DNA of 64,000 bases from Bugula neritina (taxonomy: Eukaryota > Bryozoa > Gymnolaemata > Cheilostomatida > Bugulidae): positions 939,751-1,003,750 of the forward strand of contig OZ037773.1 in NCBI GenBank assembly GCA_964035545.1, read 5' to 3'. Position 1 is the stretch's first letter. Every line of letters begins with the position of its first letter. A program made the position numbers and the translations under genes. Of the stretch, positions 1 to 11,248 are shown in pieces. The notes beneath the pieces are model-generated. The model did no database searches. It worked only from the letters and a program-made list of their open reading frames with translations, and was not told where the DNA came from.

Positions 1-26
1 CTTCTGCCCTCACTGTTGTACGCAAG

Positions 27-44
27 ATCCCACCGCTGCCATCA
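27..44 (-). other. Primer-binding site, tRNA-Leu type (element G)
   Basis: The plus strand reads ATCCCACCGCTGCCATCA, which is the 3' end of a metazoan tRNA-Leu plus CCA with one mismatch. It lies one base inside the LTR starting at 46. This is the minus-strand primer site of a gypsy-type element whose body lies left of the window. The same 18-mer occurs without mismatch in elements B and D. Confidence 0.75.
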
Positions 45-45
45 C

Positions 46-393
46 TGTTGTAATTTGCACAATTACTATGCGTGGGTTTTTGCTTGCATATTCAGTATGC
101 GTTCTAACTAGTAATTACTAGGGTAGTAGCCGTATAATAATCTTCATTATCCACAATAAACACAGTATAAAACATTACATCAAATTACAGTAATACAATA
201 GCCATCTAACTAGGTTCGTACACTTCAAGTCCTCGCTCACAACAACGTGATAATTGCCAACTACCCGGGAACTGTCACTGGGTCGGAAGTTCACCTTCTG
301 GTTCTTCTTATTGGATAATACATGGGGGGCTTTTAGTATTCCCCGAACGGAGAGGAGATGATTTTACATTATGATACTGCGTGACCCACTACA
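46..393 (-). mobile_element. 5' LTR of a truncated-by-window gypsy element (G)
   Basis: The segment starts TGTTGTAATT, ends in CTACA (TG...CA) and abuts the tRNA-Leu primer site, so it is the 5' LTR of a minus-strand element running off the left edge. It resembles the LTR at 31643-31985 along most of its length, for example in the shared GCGTGG and GCATATTCAGT-like blocks, so the two belong to one LTR family. No second LTR is in view. Confidence 0.65.
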
Positions 394-418
394 CCATGCT
401 AATAAGTTTATTGGTTTT

Positions 419-661
419 CTTTTAAAGCAGCACAAATTTATATGAAGAAAATTGTTTGAATTAATTTATTGTTTTTGAAGCAGTACAAATTTATTTGAAG
501 AAAATTGTTTGAATTGATTTATTGATTTTGAAGCAGCACAAATCTATTTGAAAAAAATATTTGAATTGAGAAATTTACTTCAAAGCTGCACAAATTTACA
601 TTGGAGAAAATATTTGAATTGAGAAATCTATTTCAAAGCTGCACAAGTTTATGGAGAAGGA
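419..661. repeat. Minisatellite, about 58-bp unit, four to five copies
   Basis: A unit containing AAGCAGCACAAATTTAT, then GAAGAAAATTGTTTGAATT, recurs about every 58 bases with growing divergence (AAGCTGCACAAATTTAC in the right-hand units). It sits just outside the LTR at 46-393. No coding function is visible. Confidence 0.8.
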
Positions 662-784
662 AATGTTTTAAATGTTGATGTTAAACTGTAATTCTCTTGT
701 GAGTTTAATCTAGATAATTTGTCTATCTTGTTTGTCAGACTTATTAATTTATGCTCGCTAGTATAATGTAAACAGAGCAAGATT

Positions 785-1282
785 TCAAAAGATCGCTAGG
801 ATAATCTTTATTTTGGTTTGGGTAATTTCTTGTAATATTTCATTATTGTGTTTAATGTTTTTGTTAGTTAGTTGCCAAATGTATTTGCTAAGTTCTGTTT
901 GATTAATTGCTCTTTCCTTGTTTTTAAAGGATGAGTTGTGGTTTGCGTATTTTAGTTTGAACGGTCCATCACTCAAGCCAATGTATGTTGCAGGCTCGTT
1001 TTCGGTAGTTTCTACAGTTGCTTGGTATATTACTCTGATCTCCTGACAGTTTCCTTTTTCTGTGGACAACTTTCTTTTTCTCTGCAGTTGCAGTTTTTTT
1101 CTGGGGGTTTTGTTTTGTTGCTTCTGTTTTTCTAAGACTTTGTTATTGTGGACGTTTATGGTCTGTTTTATGTTTGGCATGCAGCTGTAGCTAACTTTTA
1201 TATTGTTCTTGTTGATTATTTTATAGAGTGGGTGTTGTTTTGGAAATTCCTCATTTATGAAACTATACAACACAATTATCAA
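785..1282 (-). pseudogene. GIY-YIG endonuclease tail of a Penelope-like retroelement (fragment)
   Basis: The 165-codon frame has a lysine-rich N-terminal part followed by a GIY-YIG-like domain: VIYQATV at about residues 84-90, TYIGLSD at 99-105, then a basic residue, NHNSSF and SKYIWQL. This is the C-terminal endonuclease layout of retroelements that fuse a reverse transcriptase to GIY-YIG (Penelope-like elements). The reverse transcriptase itself is missing, so this is a 5'-truncated copy. A near-identical but shorter fragment lies at 40130-40384. The Met start is probably not a real start. An alternative is a GIY-YIG domain of another mobile family. Confidence 0.55.
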
Positions 1283-2084
1283 AAGGTGTAATTCATGCCT
1301 ATGGGAATGTTTCTTTATTTTTTACAAACCTAACATGTGTACTTTAAACAAGCGAAACGAGCTGTTGTCAACCTGCTGACACTCAAAAAAATTCTTACTG
1401 TGCAACCACAAAACCTAGCAACTCTGTTGCCTATTTATATTTTATGTACTATGGTAAATAATACCCAAATACATATAAAGTATAGTCACCCAACAACAAT
1501 ATCATGCATCTGCTATCAATTTTGCTTTTACATTATGTGTTTATTTGATATTATAATTAATTACACTTACAAATCTATATAACAACAAAGCCACTGCTAT
1601 GTTTGCGTTGCGTTTTACATTGTGTTTAGCATGTTAATTTTCTTGATGTAAAGATTTAAATTTACCAATAAAATTGTGCCTGAAGAGTTCTGAAGAGGCA
1701 TAAAACTCTTAGTAGCGCAATAAAAAAACATATAATTAAATTGCTCTTTTCTTCAATAACATAATTGCTCATTATTATACGCATAACAATTTGAGCACTT
1801 TTTCATCTGCTGTTTTTTAAAATATTCGCGCTATATATATATAATTTCAAGTCAAGCGTTTTGTTTTATCCCAAAATTAAATATCTCAACTTATTTTTCT
1901 ATAGTTAACTTTAAACTAAAAATATTGCGTTTGACAGCTTACATGTATATAATATATAATGAATATATAAGTTTATATGTAAAGATTATAAGTTTATTTT
2001 ATATCCAAAATTGCATCAATACCAAATATAAATACTCTATTTTTTGAAAGATTGAGTTCTTTTGATTCATTTTTTAAATATAGA

Positions 2085-2087
<3 letters not shown>
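1283..2087. other. AT-rich spacer, nothing recognised
   Basis: The stretch is very AT-rich with short stop-bounded frames only. I see no domain, RNA gene or repeat boundary. Confidence 0.5.
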
Positions 2088-2147
<60 letters not shown>

Positions 2148-2176
2148 CTACATATATATATATATATATATCTCAA

Positions 2177-2238
<62 letters not shown>

Positions 2239-2259
2239 CTATATATATATATATAAATA
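2088..2259. repeat. (TA)n microsatellite, interrupted
   Basis: Several pure TA runs are separated by AGGCTAC, CTCAATC and AGGC. The tract borders the 3' end of the left arm of the inverted retroelement pair. The Tyr-Ile repeat reading frames here are artefacts of the repeat. Confidence 0.95.
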
Positions 2260-2344
2260 TATCTTTACGAGCTAGCAATTTGATTATAAATAAGTATACG
2301 AGAAACATTGTTGATTTATTACTTTATATGGCAAAGTAATTATA

Positions 2345-2378
2345 CTGATATTTCGGGTACCACTGTACCCATCTTCAG
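2345..2378 (-). ncRNA. Hammerhead-ribozyme-like motif, left arm
   Basis: On the minus strand CTGAAGA is followed by a perfect 6-bp stem (GGGTAC/GTACCC) with an AGTG loop, then GAAA and TATC. This is the order of the hammerhead core (CUGANGA, stem II, GAAA, then a cleavage triplet of NUH type) with a minimal stem III. Penelope-like elements are known to carry such minimal hammerheads in their terminal repeats. Fold and activity are inferred. Confidence 0.55.
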
Positions 2379-2630
2379 AGTAGCAATGAATGAAATTCAA
2401 AAATTATTACGTTACGTTAGACGTTATGCATGACACAAAGAATAGAGAGTGGCAGTTATTGTATATTATTGAAACTTAGGGAGATAATCTTATTTTATAT
2501 ATTACGCAGGTCAAAAATTATACTGATTTTTTTTTTGCATAAAAATAAATTAGAGTTGACAAAAAAAAAATATCCAAGTATAAAAACAGCAAGAATTAGT
2601 GAAACTATGTGAGAGTTGAGTAGTGTGGAG

Positions 2631-3029
2631 CTATTGATATAGTTTTAATGGTATGGAGTAATTTTGTTTATTGAGTTCCGTTTTTATTTGTTTAATGTAA
2701 AGAGCTTCGGTTACTTTTCGATGGTTGATTCCATTAAATGAATGATTTAAAACTGTTACATTGTCTATTGATATGTTTCCATGATTAGTGGTGGAGATGT
2801 GTTGATAAATTTTGGAATTAATGTCATGGCAGTGTTCATGTATCCTATGTGATAGGCGGCGTCCGGTCTCGCCTACATATGTGTGTTTGAGATTAAAGTC
2901 TGAACTTAAGGGGGTTCCTTTAAATGAAATCCGGGCATTGAGTTCATTTGGAAAAGAGTCTGTAATTAATTTATTGAGGGAGCGGATTAGGTTTTCTCCT
3001 GTTACAGATAAAACCGATAAAGAACACAT
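2631..3029 (-). pseudogene. Penelope-like element 3' part with GIY-YIG domain, left arm of inverted pair
   Basis: The frame encodes a fragment of the region between reverse transcriptase and endonuclease (NARISFKGTPLSSDFNLK), joined directly to HTYVGETGRRLSHRIHEH, the GIY-YIG core (Tyr-Val-Gly, Arg two turns later). It ends PLKLYQ and stop. The right-arm copy keeps a CP(x4)C segment before the same core, so this arm appears to have lost that piece. About 350 bases of 3' non-coding sequence follow, including the hammerhead-like motif. There is no intact reverse transcriptase. The element is 5'-truncated and dead. Confidence 0.65.
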
Positions 3030-3330
3030 TCACAACCTAGTCTATAAAATAACCTGCCCTGAAGCTACCTGTCAACAAACATATATAGGGGATACCGGAC
3101 GCCGCCTATCACATAGGATACATGAACACTGCCATGACATTAATTCCAAAATTTATCAACACATCTCCACCACTAATCATGGAAGCATATCAATAGACAA
3201 TGTAACAGTTTTAAATCATTCATTTAAAGGAATCAACCATTGAAAAGTAGCCGAAGCTCTCTACATTAAACAAATAAAACCGCAACTCAAGAAACAAAAT
3301 TACTCCATACCATTAAAACTATATCAATAG
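3013..3330 (+). pseudogene. Penelope-like GIY-YIG domain, right arm of inverted pair
   Basis: The plus-strand frame reads LVYKITCPEATCQQTYIGDTGRRL then RIHEH, a GIY-YIG nuclease with the Cys-Pro...Cys segment usual just before it in Penelope-like elements. Compared with the left arm, an in-frame TGA (3241-3243, after GINH) separates the last 29 codons, which still match up to PLKLYQ and stop. It is the mirror image of the element at 2631-3029: both 3' ends point outward into (TA)n tracts. Confidence 0.65.
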
Positions 3331-3581
3331 CTCCACACTACTCAACTCTCACATAGTTTCACTAATTCTTGCTGTTTTTATACTTGGATATCTATTTTTT
3401 GTCAACTCTAATTTATTTTTATGCAAAAAAAAATCAGTATAATTTTTGACCTGCGTAATATATAAAATAAGATTATCTCCCTAAGTTTCAATAATGTACA
3501 ATAACTGCCACTCTCTATTCTTTGTGTCATGCATAACGTCTAACGTAACGTGATAATTTTTGAATTTCATTCATTGCTACT

Positions 3582-3615
3582 CTGAAGATGGGTACAGTGG
3601 TACCCGAAATATCAG
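3582..3615 (+). ncRNA. Hammerhead-ribozyme-like motif, right arm
   Basis: CTGAAGA, a 6-bp hairpin GGGTAC/GTACCC, GAAA and TATCAG occur in order. It is the exact mirror copy of the motif at 2345-2378. Conservation of the stem in both arms is expected from their recent common origin and is not independent proof of function. Confidence 0.55.
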
Positions 3616-3670
3616 TATAATTACTTTGCCTAATAAAGTAATAAATCAACAATGTTTCCCGTATACTTAT

Positions 3671-4094
<424 letters not shown>

Positions 4095-4680
4095 GGTGAT
4101 AGCCCGCTCCCTCAGCGACCCCACCCTCGACCTTGAGGGTATGTGAGCGAGTCTCGCTTCCAGAGACTGCGCGAGTGCTTCCAACAGTTCCACTACCATG
4201 TCGGTCATCTGGCGCGACCTTAGAGGCAGTTGAAGACTTGGTGGTGGCGACAGCTACGCGGGTCGCTGTCCAAGTCTCGCTATAAGTAGTTGCTATCTCT
4301 GCTTCAACTTGATGGGACCCTGCACAGCTCCTGTGTATCTGTGTGCATCTTTGACCACCGCCACTTCTCTCCTCAGAAACTGGTGATGGAGACCTAGGTC
4401 ACTAACCGCCTGCACAAAAAGTGCCGAAGGTGTGCTGCTTACGGGTAACGGGTGACAGGTCACTATGCGCAGTTTGCGCTAATCGTTTAACTGTGGTGGG
4501 ATGTTCTTGCAGGGAGGTGCCCGGGTTGCGCCGCAACTCTTGCAAGCAGACTCGGGGGTCTATAGGGGAAATGCCAAATCGAGTCCGTAATGCCTAGCCA
4601 AGCTTACAGAGTATCGTTTCGTGCGACAATGCTCTATACCACGCACAGCTTCTGCTTGCAACCCTCCTCAAGCCCTGCGG
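4095..4680 (-). pseudogene. Gypsy gag remnant
   Basis: On the minus strand a frame reads ALRTRFGISPID, then LQELRRNPGTSLQEHPTTVK and RLAQTA. This aligns with the middle of the gag of element A (ALRACFGITAIDAR, TSLQEHAATVKKLAQIA). Further along the same strand comes ARQMTDMVVELLEAL, matching the VDRMVKMLGQLV segment of gag. Stops and indels interrupt it. It directly abuts the non-LTR element on its right, so the apparent GC-rich leader of that element is in part gypsy-derived. Confidence 0.6.
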
Positions 4681-4967
4681 CGATTGGAGCGTAGCGACGG
4701 GAACAGGGAAGTGAAGCCTGGAAGTTTCCAGTTACAAACCAGCACGTAGGCGGTAGAGACTTATCAGTCGCTCAACTTAGGACAGGGAGCAGTATGGTTG
4801 TTCGGTAGTGATCTCTATGACTGAGCAGTCCTTTTTAGGACCCACTCTGCTCACCTCAATCAGAGGAGAGGGCTAGAAAAGGTGCCCCAAACATAGTCTG
4901 CTCCCAACTCAACCTGGCTGGATTACCGCGTCCAGCGGGTTCACCTCTTTGCGGTCAGAAAATACAA

Positions 4968-7900
4968 ATGAACATAGCAACCTGGAATGTACGGACAATG
5001 ATGGACAATGATAAATCAAACAGACCTGAGAGAAGACTGGCTTTCATAGCTCGTAAACTCAGAAGACTAAATGTAAACATAGCAGCCCTTCAGGAAACTC
5101 GCTTAGCTGATGAAGGGCAGCTCACGGAAATTGGTGGTGGGTACACTTTTTTCTGGAGAGGGAAACCAGCTGATGAACAGAGAGTTCATGGGGGTGGTTT
5201 CGCTATCAAGAATGAGGTTGTGAGGAAACTCGACCAGCTACCAGTGGGAATCAACGACAGGATGATGACTCTCCAACTAAACCTACGCCGCAACAGGAAA
5301 ACAACATTGATCTCAGCATATGCACCGACATTGCTTGCTGATCATCAGGAAAAGGAGCAGTTCTACTCCAATCTAGATATGGTTCTATCAAGGATCCCCA
5401 AGAGTGCGAAAATCATGGTCCTTGGAGATTTTAATGCTCGGGTTGGAAAAGATCACCATGTGTGGAAAAAGATAATTGGTAAAGATGGGACTGGGAAGCT
5501 AAATAGCAATGGGGAAATGCTGCTCACCAAATGTGCTGAACACTCCTTGGTAATCACAAACACTCTTTTTAGACAGAAAGACCGACGCAAGACCTCATGG
5601 AGACATCCCAGATCTGGCCACTGGCACCTTATCGACTACATCATTGTCAAACAACGGGATGTGCAGGATGTGTGTATAACCCGAGCTATGGACCTATCTG
5701 ATGCTTGCTGGACAGACCATCGACCGATTCTGGCAAAAATGAACATATGTATTCATCCAAAACAAATGAACAGGAAAAGAAAGCAGACAAAAATAACTCT
5801 ATCGCTGCTCAACCAGCCAGAAATAAAGCAGAGCTTCCAAAGTGAGCTCACAGAGAATATCCAAGATATTGATATAAATTCTACTCATGGCAGCTGGGAA
5901 GTTCTGAGAGATTCGATCTTGAAAACATGCCACTCAACCCTGGGTAAACCAGAACGAAAACATGAAGATTGGTTTGATGACAACGAACAAGAAATAAACG
6001 AGCTCATGAAGGAGAAACGCCATGCTTTCAGCTTATGGCACCAAGACTATAGAAATGTGGAAAAAAGGGAACATTATCATAAAATGAGAAGGAAAGTACA
6101 GGCGAGAATAAGGACAATAAAAAATGACTGGTGGATCCGAAAATCTGAGGAACTTCAGAGACTTGCTGAGACAAACAGTAGCAAAGAGTTCTTTTCCGCT
6201 ACGAAGAGATTGTATGGCCCAATTTTTGGAGGATGTGGGCCAATAGCTTCCAAAGATGGTTCCACAATACATAAGGGGAAAGATGAGATCAAGGGCAGAT
6301 GGGCTGAACATTTCTCAGAGCTGCTTAACCAAGACACTATGGTAGATGAGAAGACCTTAGAATGTCTGCCACAACTGTCAATACTGACCCACCTAGCCAA
6401 ACCCCCAACGATTGACGAACTTGAGAAAGCATTATCCATGACTAAGTCAGGAAAAGCTGCCGGACCGGATGGAATACCTGGAGAGATTTTTAAAGGTGGT
6501 GGGCTAGAATTGAACAGAAAATTGCTGGAGCTCTTTCAGCTGATTTGGGAAAAAGAATCACTTCATCCTGATCTGAAGGATGCTAATATTGTAACTCTTT
6601 ACAAGAAGGGTAACAGAGCCGATTGTGGAAACTATTGGGGTATCTCTCTGCTATCCATTGCTGGAAAGCTTCTGGCGAGAATAGTTAGTTTTAGACTTGG
6701 CCAATTGACAGAGAGATGCCTACCAGAGAGCCAATGTGGCTTCAAACCTTACCGAGGAACTGTGGATATGATTTTTGCTGCTCGGCAGATTCAAGAAAAA
6801 TGCCTAGAGCAGCACCGTGATCTGTTTATGGCATTCATCGATCTAAAGAAAGCCTTTGACACAGTTCACGGACCAACGCTGTGAAAAGTGCTAGGCAAGA
6901 TTGGATGCCCCGACAAATTAGTTACCATCATTCGCATCTTACATGATGACATGAAGGCATCAGTATTAGTTGATGGAGACCACTCTAAGGAGTTTCCTGT
7001 GAACACATAAGTAAAACAGGGATGTGTGATAGCACCTACTTTGTTCTCGATTTTCCTCACTGCTGTACTTCAACTAGTGAGTGAATGTATGCCATCTGGA
7101 GTAAGAATCAGATATAGATTTAATGATATTTTCAATGTCAGACGTCTCAGAGCTAAGACGAAGACAGCTACCGAGGCTATCCATGAACTGCAGTATGCTG
7201 ATGATAACATGATCATGGCTCATTCCGAGGAGGAACTTCAACTTGCTCTCACAGCATTCAATACAGCATACACCTCTCTTGGTCTAACACTCAATGCCAA
7301 GAAGACGCAAGTAATGTACCAACCACACCCGAATACTGAAAGACATGAGGATTTTTCCCTCGAGGTGGGAGACCAAATATTAGACCAAGTCACTACCTTC
7401 AACTATTTAGGTAGCTGCCTATCCTCTAAAGCAAACATTGATGCTGAAATAAACCGAAGACTCCAGGCCGCCAGCTCCGCATTTGGGAGGCTGCAAACAC
7501 GCGTTTTCAACAACAAGGATATATACAGACAGACCAAACTAAAAGTATACAAAGCCATTGTTCTCCCGACACTACTTTATGCCTCTGAAACTTGGGTAAC
7601 CTACAGCCACAACCTGCTGTCCCTCGAGAGATTTCACAACCGCAGTCTCAGGCGAATCCTCGGAGTCAAATGGCAAGACAGGCAGACTACTAACAGTGTC
7701 CTCGATAAAGCTCAAACTACAAGTATTACTAGCATGATTGTGAAGAGACAACTGAAGTGGTCTGGCCATGTGGTAAGAATGGATGATAACCGGCTACCAA
7801 AAAAGATCATGTACTCTGAGCTGAACACTGGAAATCGCTCACAGGGTGGTCAGAGGAAAAGGTATAAAGACACTCTACACGAGAGCCTTAAGCAGTGTTT

Positions 7901-8156
7901 CATTCGACCACAGACCTGGGAAGTTCAGGCCTTGGACAGAAAAAATTGGAGAACTGTTGTGCATCAAGGGACAGCGATTTTTGAACAACAACAACGCCAA
8001 AAACGAGAGCACAAACGGTTGTTAAGGAAAAGCAAGGAGTTATGCTCTGTTACACACCCACCAGTGACTGACTCTAGTAACATTTGTCCTCACTGTGGCA
8101 AATTATGCCGATCTCGAATTGGGCTTGTGAGTCACCTCAGAACTCACAACCTCTAG
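4968..8156 (+). pseudogene. Non-LTR retrotransposon ORF: APE endonuclease, reverse transcriptase, C2H2 finger
   Basis: A single frame of about 1,062 codons is broken only by TGA at 6882-6884 and TAA at 7008-7010. The N-terminal part is an apurinic-type endonuclease: NIATWNVRT at residues 2-10, ALQETR near 40, GDFNAR and the C-terminal TDHRP. The reverse transcriptase follows with GKAAGPDGIPGE, CGFKPYRGT, FIDLKKAFD (just before the first stop) and YADDN after the second. The C-terminus has CPHCGKLC...HLRTH, a C-x2-C-x12-H-x3-H finger. The first stop sits where such elements usually have Trp (TGG to TGA). It is otherwise almost full length, so a fairly young but inactive copy. I do not assign a clade with confidence. 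Confidence 0.85.
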
Positions 8157-8290
8157 TAGGATTTTACGGATTTTTGAACTGGAACGGATTACGGATCACG
8201 GCACAGACTAGGGCTTGCAAGCAGACATCATACTCAGTACACGAGGGATTGCTGACACACACACAAATTAATTATTATTATTATTTTAAT
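8157..8290 (+). mobile_element. 3' UTR and ATT-repeat tail of the non-LTR element
   Basis: After the stop there are about 110 bases of UTR ending in ACACACACAAATT and a run of ATT units. The tail coincides with the left edge of the duplicated block. In copy 2 the same ATT run near 42198 has no LINE in front of it. Confidence 0.6.
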
Positions 8291-9719
8291 GACAGCAATT
8301 TTAGTGGCTGTGATTTTTGCTAATTTTCGGTATGCTATATTGTTCAGAAGAACCATCAAATATTCAACGCACTCCTTAGATATTGTTGGAAACCATGTTT
8401 AATATGGATTTCAGTGATCAATTGTATGATTTCAACTTTAAGTTTGGGAGGTACGTTTCATGAGTTTTAAATAAAAGTATATGCATCAAGGTATGCATAA
8501 AACTATTACCAGTTTATTGATCATTTTTTTGGTACAGAGTGTAAAATGATATTGTAGTCATTTTGAACAATACATGCAATGAAACAGGAAAAAAACATGA
8601 AGCAAATCACAATCTTAAAAAACAAATAGTTTCAATAGCGAAATAATCTACAGAGTAAAAACTTCAAATTTCAAATGCATTTCATAGTATAGAGAAATTT
8701 GGCAGTCAAGAGAGAGAACGTCAACAAACCCAATATCTATTTTGTTTCTTCAGTGAAAATGAGTGAGATTTTATCAACAGCTAATGGATCTGTAAAAAGA
8801 CGGTGAAACTCTCATCTTATTTTTTTGGGGTCTCCTGTATTCTCATTAATTAGGAGTTTGTTTTCTGCAAATGACAATAATGTTATTTTAAACTAACGTA
8901 ACACACAGACCAATCAGAAACAATTGCTTAATGATACATTTTGTGCACAGGCTCCATAAAAAAATTTGCCAAGAGAAATAGTTGCATTGAATAAAACTCC
9001 AACTATAAATTAATGCAAACCACAAATAATCCGGAAGGGCATTCATTCACATAATGAGCAGTCAGTTATGAAAATGCAGTGTAGAGTTGAGCTGGTTGAA
9101 AAGTTTGAAGCCTAATGTTACATGGTTACATTTGAATGGAGCCAATTGTACCAGTGAAAACAATACTGTTAAAAAGTTGATAAACGCAAATTTAATTAAC
9201 TAAAGATCATGATAATTTCAGTAAATAATTTGACTGTAATATCAATTGGTTTCATTTCAAATCAATTACAAACATTGCACATAAAAATAGAAGTGACCGA
9301 ACTTAAAAGTTGGTGTCAAAAGTGGAGGAATACTTATGAAGAAGTTCAGTAGATATTAATAATGAGGATACTGAAATGAGATCAATAAGACAATGAAAGC
9401 TTGACAATCCGAAACTAAATGAGACAAAATAGGTTGGATTAAGGCCACACTAAAAAGATTTTCCAATTTTAAAATTATGCCACTTGATCAAAATGAGTGA
9501 AACTCAAGTGACCAATCACATTTGCCCAATTGCTGTGGTATAGATATTAATACATGTTTGAGCCTCGTTCACCTGTCTCAGTGATGCACCATTAATTTTT
9601 TGGACGATTAGGACAAAACTCAAAGGCAGGCTAGTTGAACAGTATAAGCCAAGTAGATGATCTATGATGATAGGTAATTGAATATTGTTTGTTTTCAGCA
9701 GTTTTCAGTTTTCAGTTTT
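8291..9719. other. AT-rich duplicated spacer, nothing recognised
   Basis: No domain or RNA gene is visible. The stretch matches 42220-43643 closely. A short TTTTCAG tandem run near 9695-9720 in copy 1 replaces the first 100 bases of the element C LTR. Confidence 0.5.
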
Positions 9720-10081
9720 CTGCCTACATTGTTACGCTACCTCTCGGAACAATGAATGGGATCAACCAATTAGAAAGAAACTAATGATCATACTATCATA
9801 CGATCAATAGCAACTTGAATCAGTAGCTGCAGCTAATGCTTTGGGATGGAGGTAATGGTGTAAGATCCCTAGCAGCGTGCATGAGCAGTTGGATAGTAGC
9901 GCTTGGTCAGTTAGGTTGCATGCTTAGTATCTGTCATGTTATGTACTTCTTCACAGTTATGTACTGTATTTCACTCATGTATAATTCGTATTGAAAAGAC
10001 GCTATCAATACTTTACGTCGGCAGTTATCAACTTTAATCTTAAATACCCGCAAAATTAGTAAATAGCAAAAATTTAGAACA
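9720..10081 (+). mobile_element. 5' LTR of gypsy element C, copy 1, 5'-truncated
   Basis: It corresponds to 43744-44104 in copy 2, where the LTR is complete. It ends TTTAGAACA and is followed one base later by TGGTGGCA, the first eight bases of the tRNA-Leu primer site used by the other elements. The rest of the primer site is diverged. Confidence 0.65.
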
Positions 10082-10104
10082 ATGGTGGCACGATAGAAAC
10101 TTTT

Positions 10105-11240
10105 GAAGGCTAATGCACCTGGTCAAAGAGTAAGAGTATAACCAGTGACGATAAAGGAGACATCATCTGTCTAGAGCAGATCAAACTGGCAGCTGTAGAG
10201 GATGTCATAGGTGGCCAGCGCCGTCTATGACCAGGTATTATTTGCAGGCTCCTACCGTCTGCGGAGAAGATGTGGAGCAGTTTATTGCGGAGTTTAGCAA
10301 TGTGGCAGCCAGCTGCGGTCAAGCCTGACGGGATCGGCCAGAATGGCGACAACATCTTTGAGAGCCTGATTTGGTCTCACCACTTGAGATGAGCGTGTAC
10401 AAATCCAAGGGCTTAGGAGAGATCTCAAGACTCCCTTGCATGAGCACGCAACCAAAGTGGAACAGCTGGCGCAGAAGCTTGCCGGCAGAAGGTCGGAAGA
10501 GTTCAGCATTAGAGGCGTTCTCCAGTCGGTCAACATCGGCTTGAAAAGGCACTTGCTGGTAGCCAAAGTTGATACGATGAAATAAGCGTTTCGGCTTGGG
10601 AATGCCTATTTCCAAGCCCCCAGCGCATGCCGCACTAGTGTGAATGCGCGGCAGGTAAACATCACCGATGGGTTATCGCCAACGTTAGCTGCTGCGGCAG
10701 CCCATGTAGCCACGACAGCAGCTAGAAAAACCGGCTTAACCGCGAGAGTGGTCGGAGAGTTGTTGGCCAAAATTTGTCGCCGGCTTCAACAACAGTCAGT
10801 TGAGCAGCCTGCTATGCCACCGACAGCTGCCGCCGGCAGACGCACCCCTGTTTGTTGGAGTTGTGGTAGTAGAAGACATCTTTTGACGAGCTGTTTCGAC
10901 GGTTGAAGAAAGCAGTTGAACCTGGATGGCCCACCCTAGATTCCGGCAACCGTGGGCGTCAAGTTAACTCTTTGGGACCAAGGCCCAGGCCCAAACCCTA
11001 CAAGGTGAGGAAGCGGCCTTCAGGGGAATGGCAAGCCCCAAGGAGTCAGCAGACTGCAAGGTTTGCTGAAACCTCCAGCTTTGTCACTCAAAAATTGCTT
11101 TGAGGGATTGCAGGAGGAAGAAGTATACGAGGAGTGGGAGCAGGAACAAGATTTCACTCGGCCTGCCACAAGACCTCGGAAACCCCCTCGCAATCGTAAA
11201 GTGCAGGTGCATTCCAAACTTCATGCACATGAAGTGTAGC
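10105..11240 (+). pseudogene. Gypsy element C gag, copy 1
   Basis: Recognisable pieces are EDVEQFI near the start (the same capsid motif as in elements A, B and D), a central region with several frameshifts, and a clear CCHC zinc knuckle CWSCGSRRHLLTSC (C-x2-C-x4-H-x4-C) at 10853-10894 for nucleic-acid binding. A basic segment rich in Arg and Pro follows. Multiple stops show long decay. The same damaged gag is present in copy 2, so most lesions predate the segmental duplication. Confidence 0.7.
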
Positions 11241-11248
11241 CTCCAGAG

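Larger units (their letters stand above)
2282..3667. repeat. Inverted repeat: two Penelope-like 3' ends head-to-head
   Basis: The left arm (about 2282-2878) and right arm (about 3080-3667) are reverse complements with few differences. They cover the GIY-YIG core, the 3' untranslated part, the hammerhead-like motif and a shared end near AAACATTGTTGATTTATTAC. The central 200 bases carry the divergent 5' remnants of both copies. Both outer edges meet (TA)n. Confidence 0.8.

Noticed and set aside
2052-2308. ORFs made of Tyr-Ile repeats, also at 3652-3933
   Set aside because: Translation of (TA)n microsatellites.
6033-6439. Minus-strand ORFs inside the LINE
   Set aside because: Antisense shadows of a clear endonuclease-RT frame.
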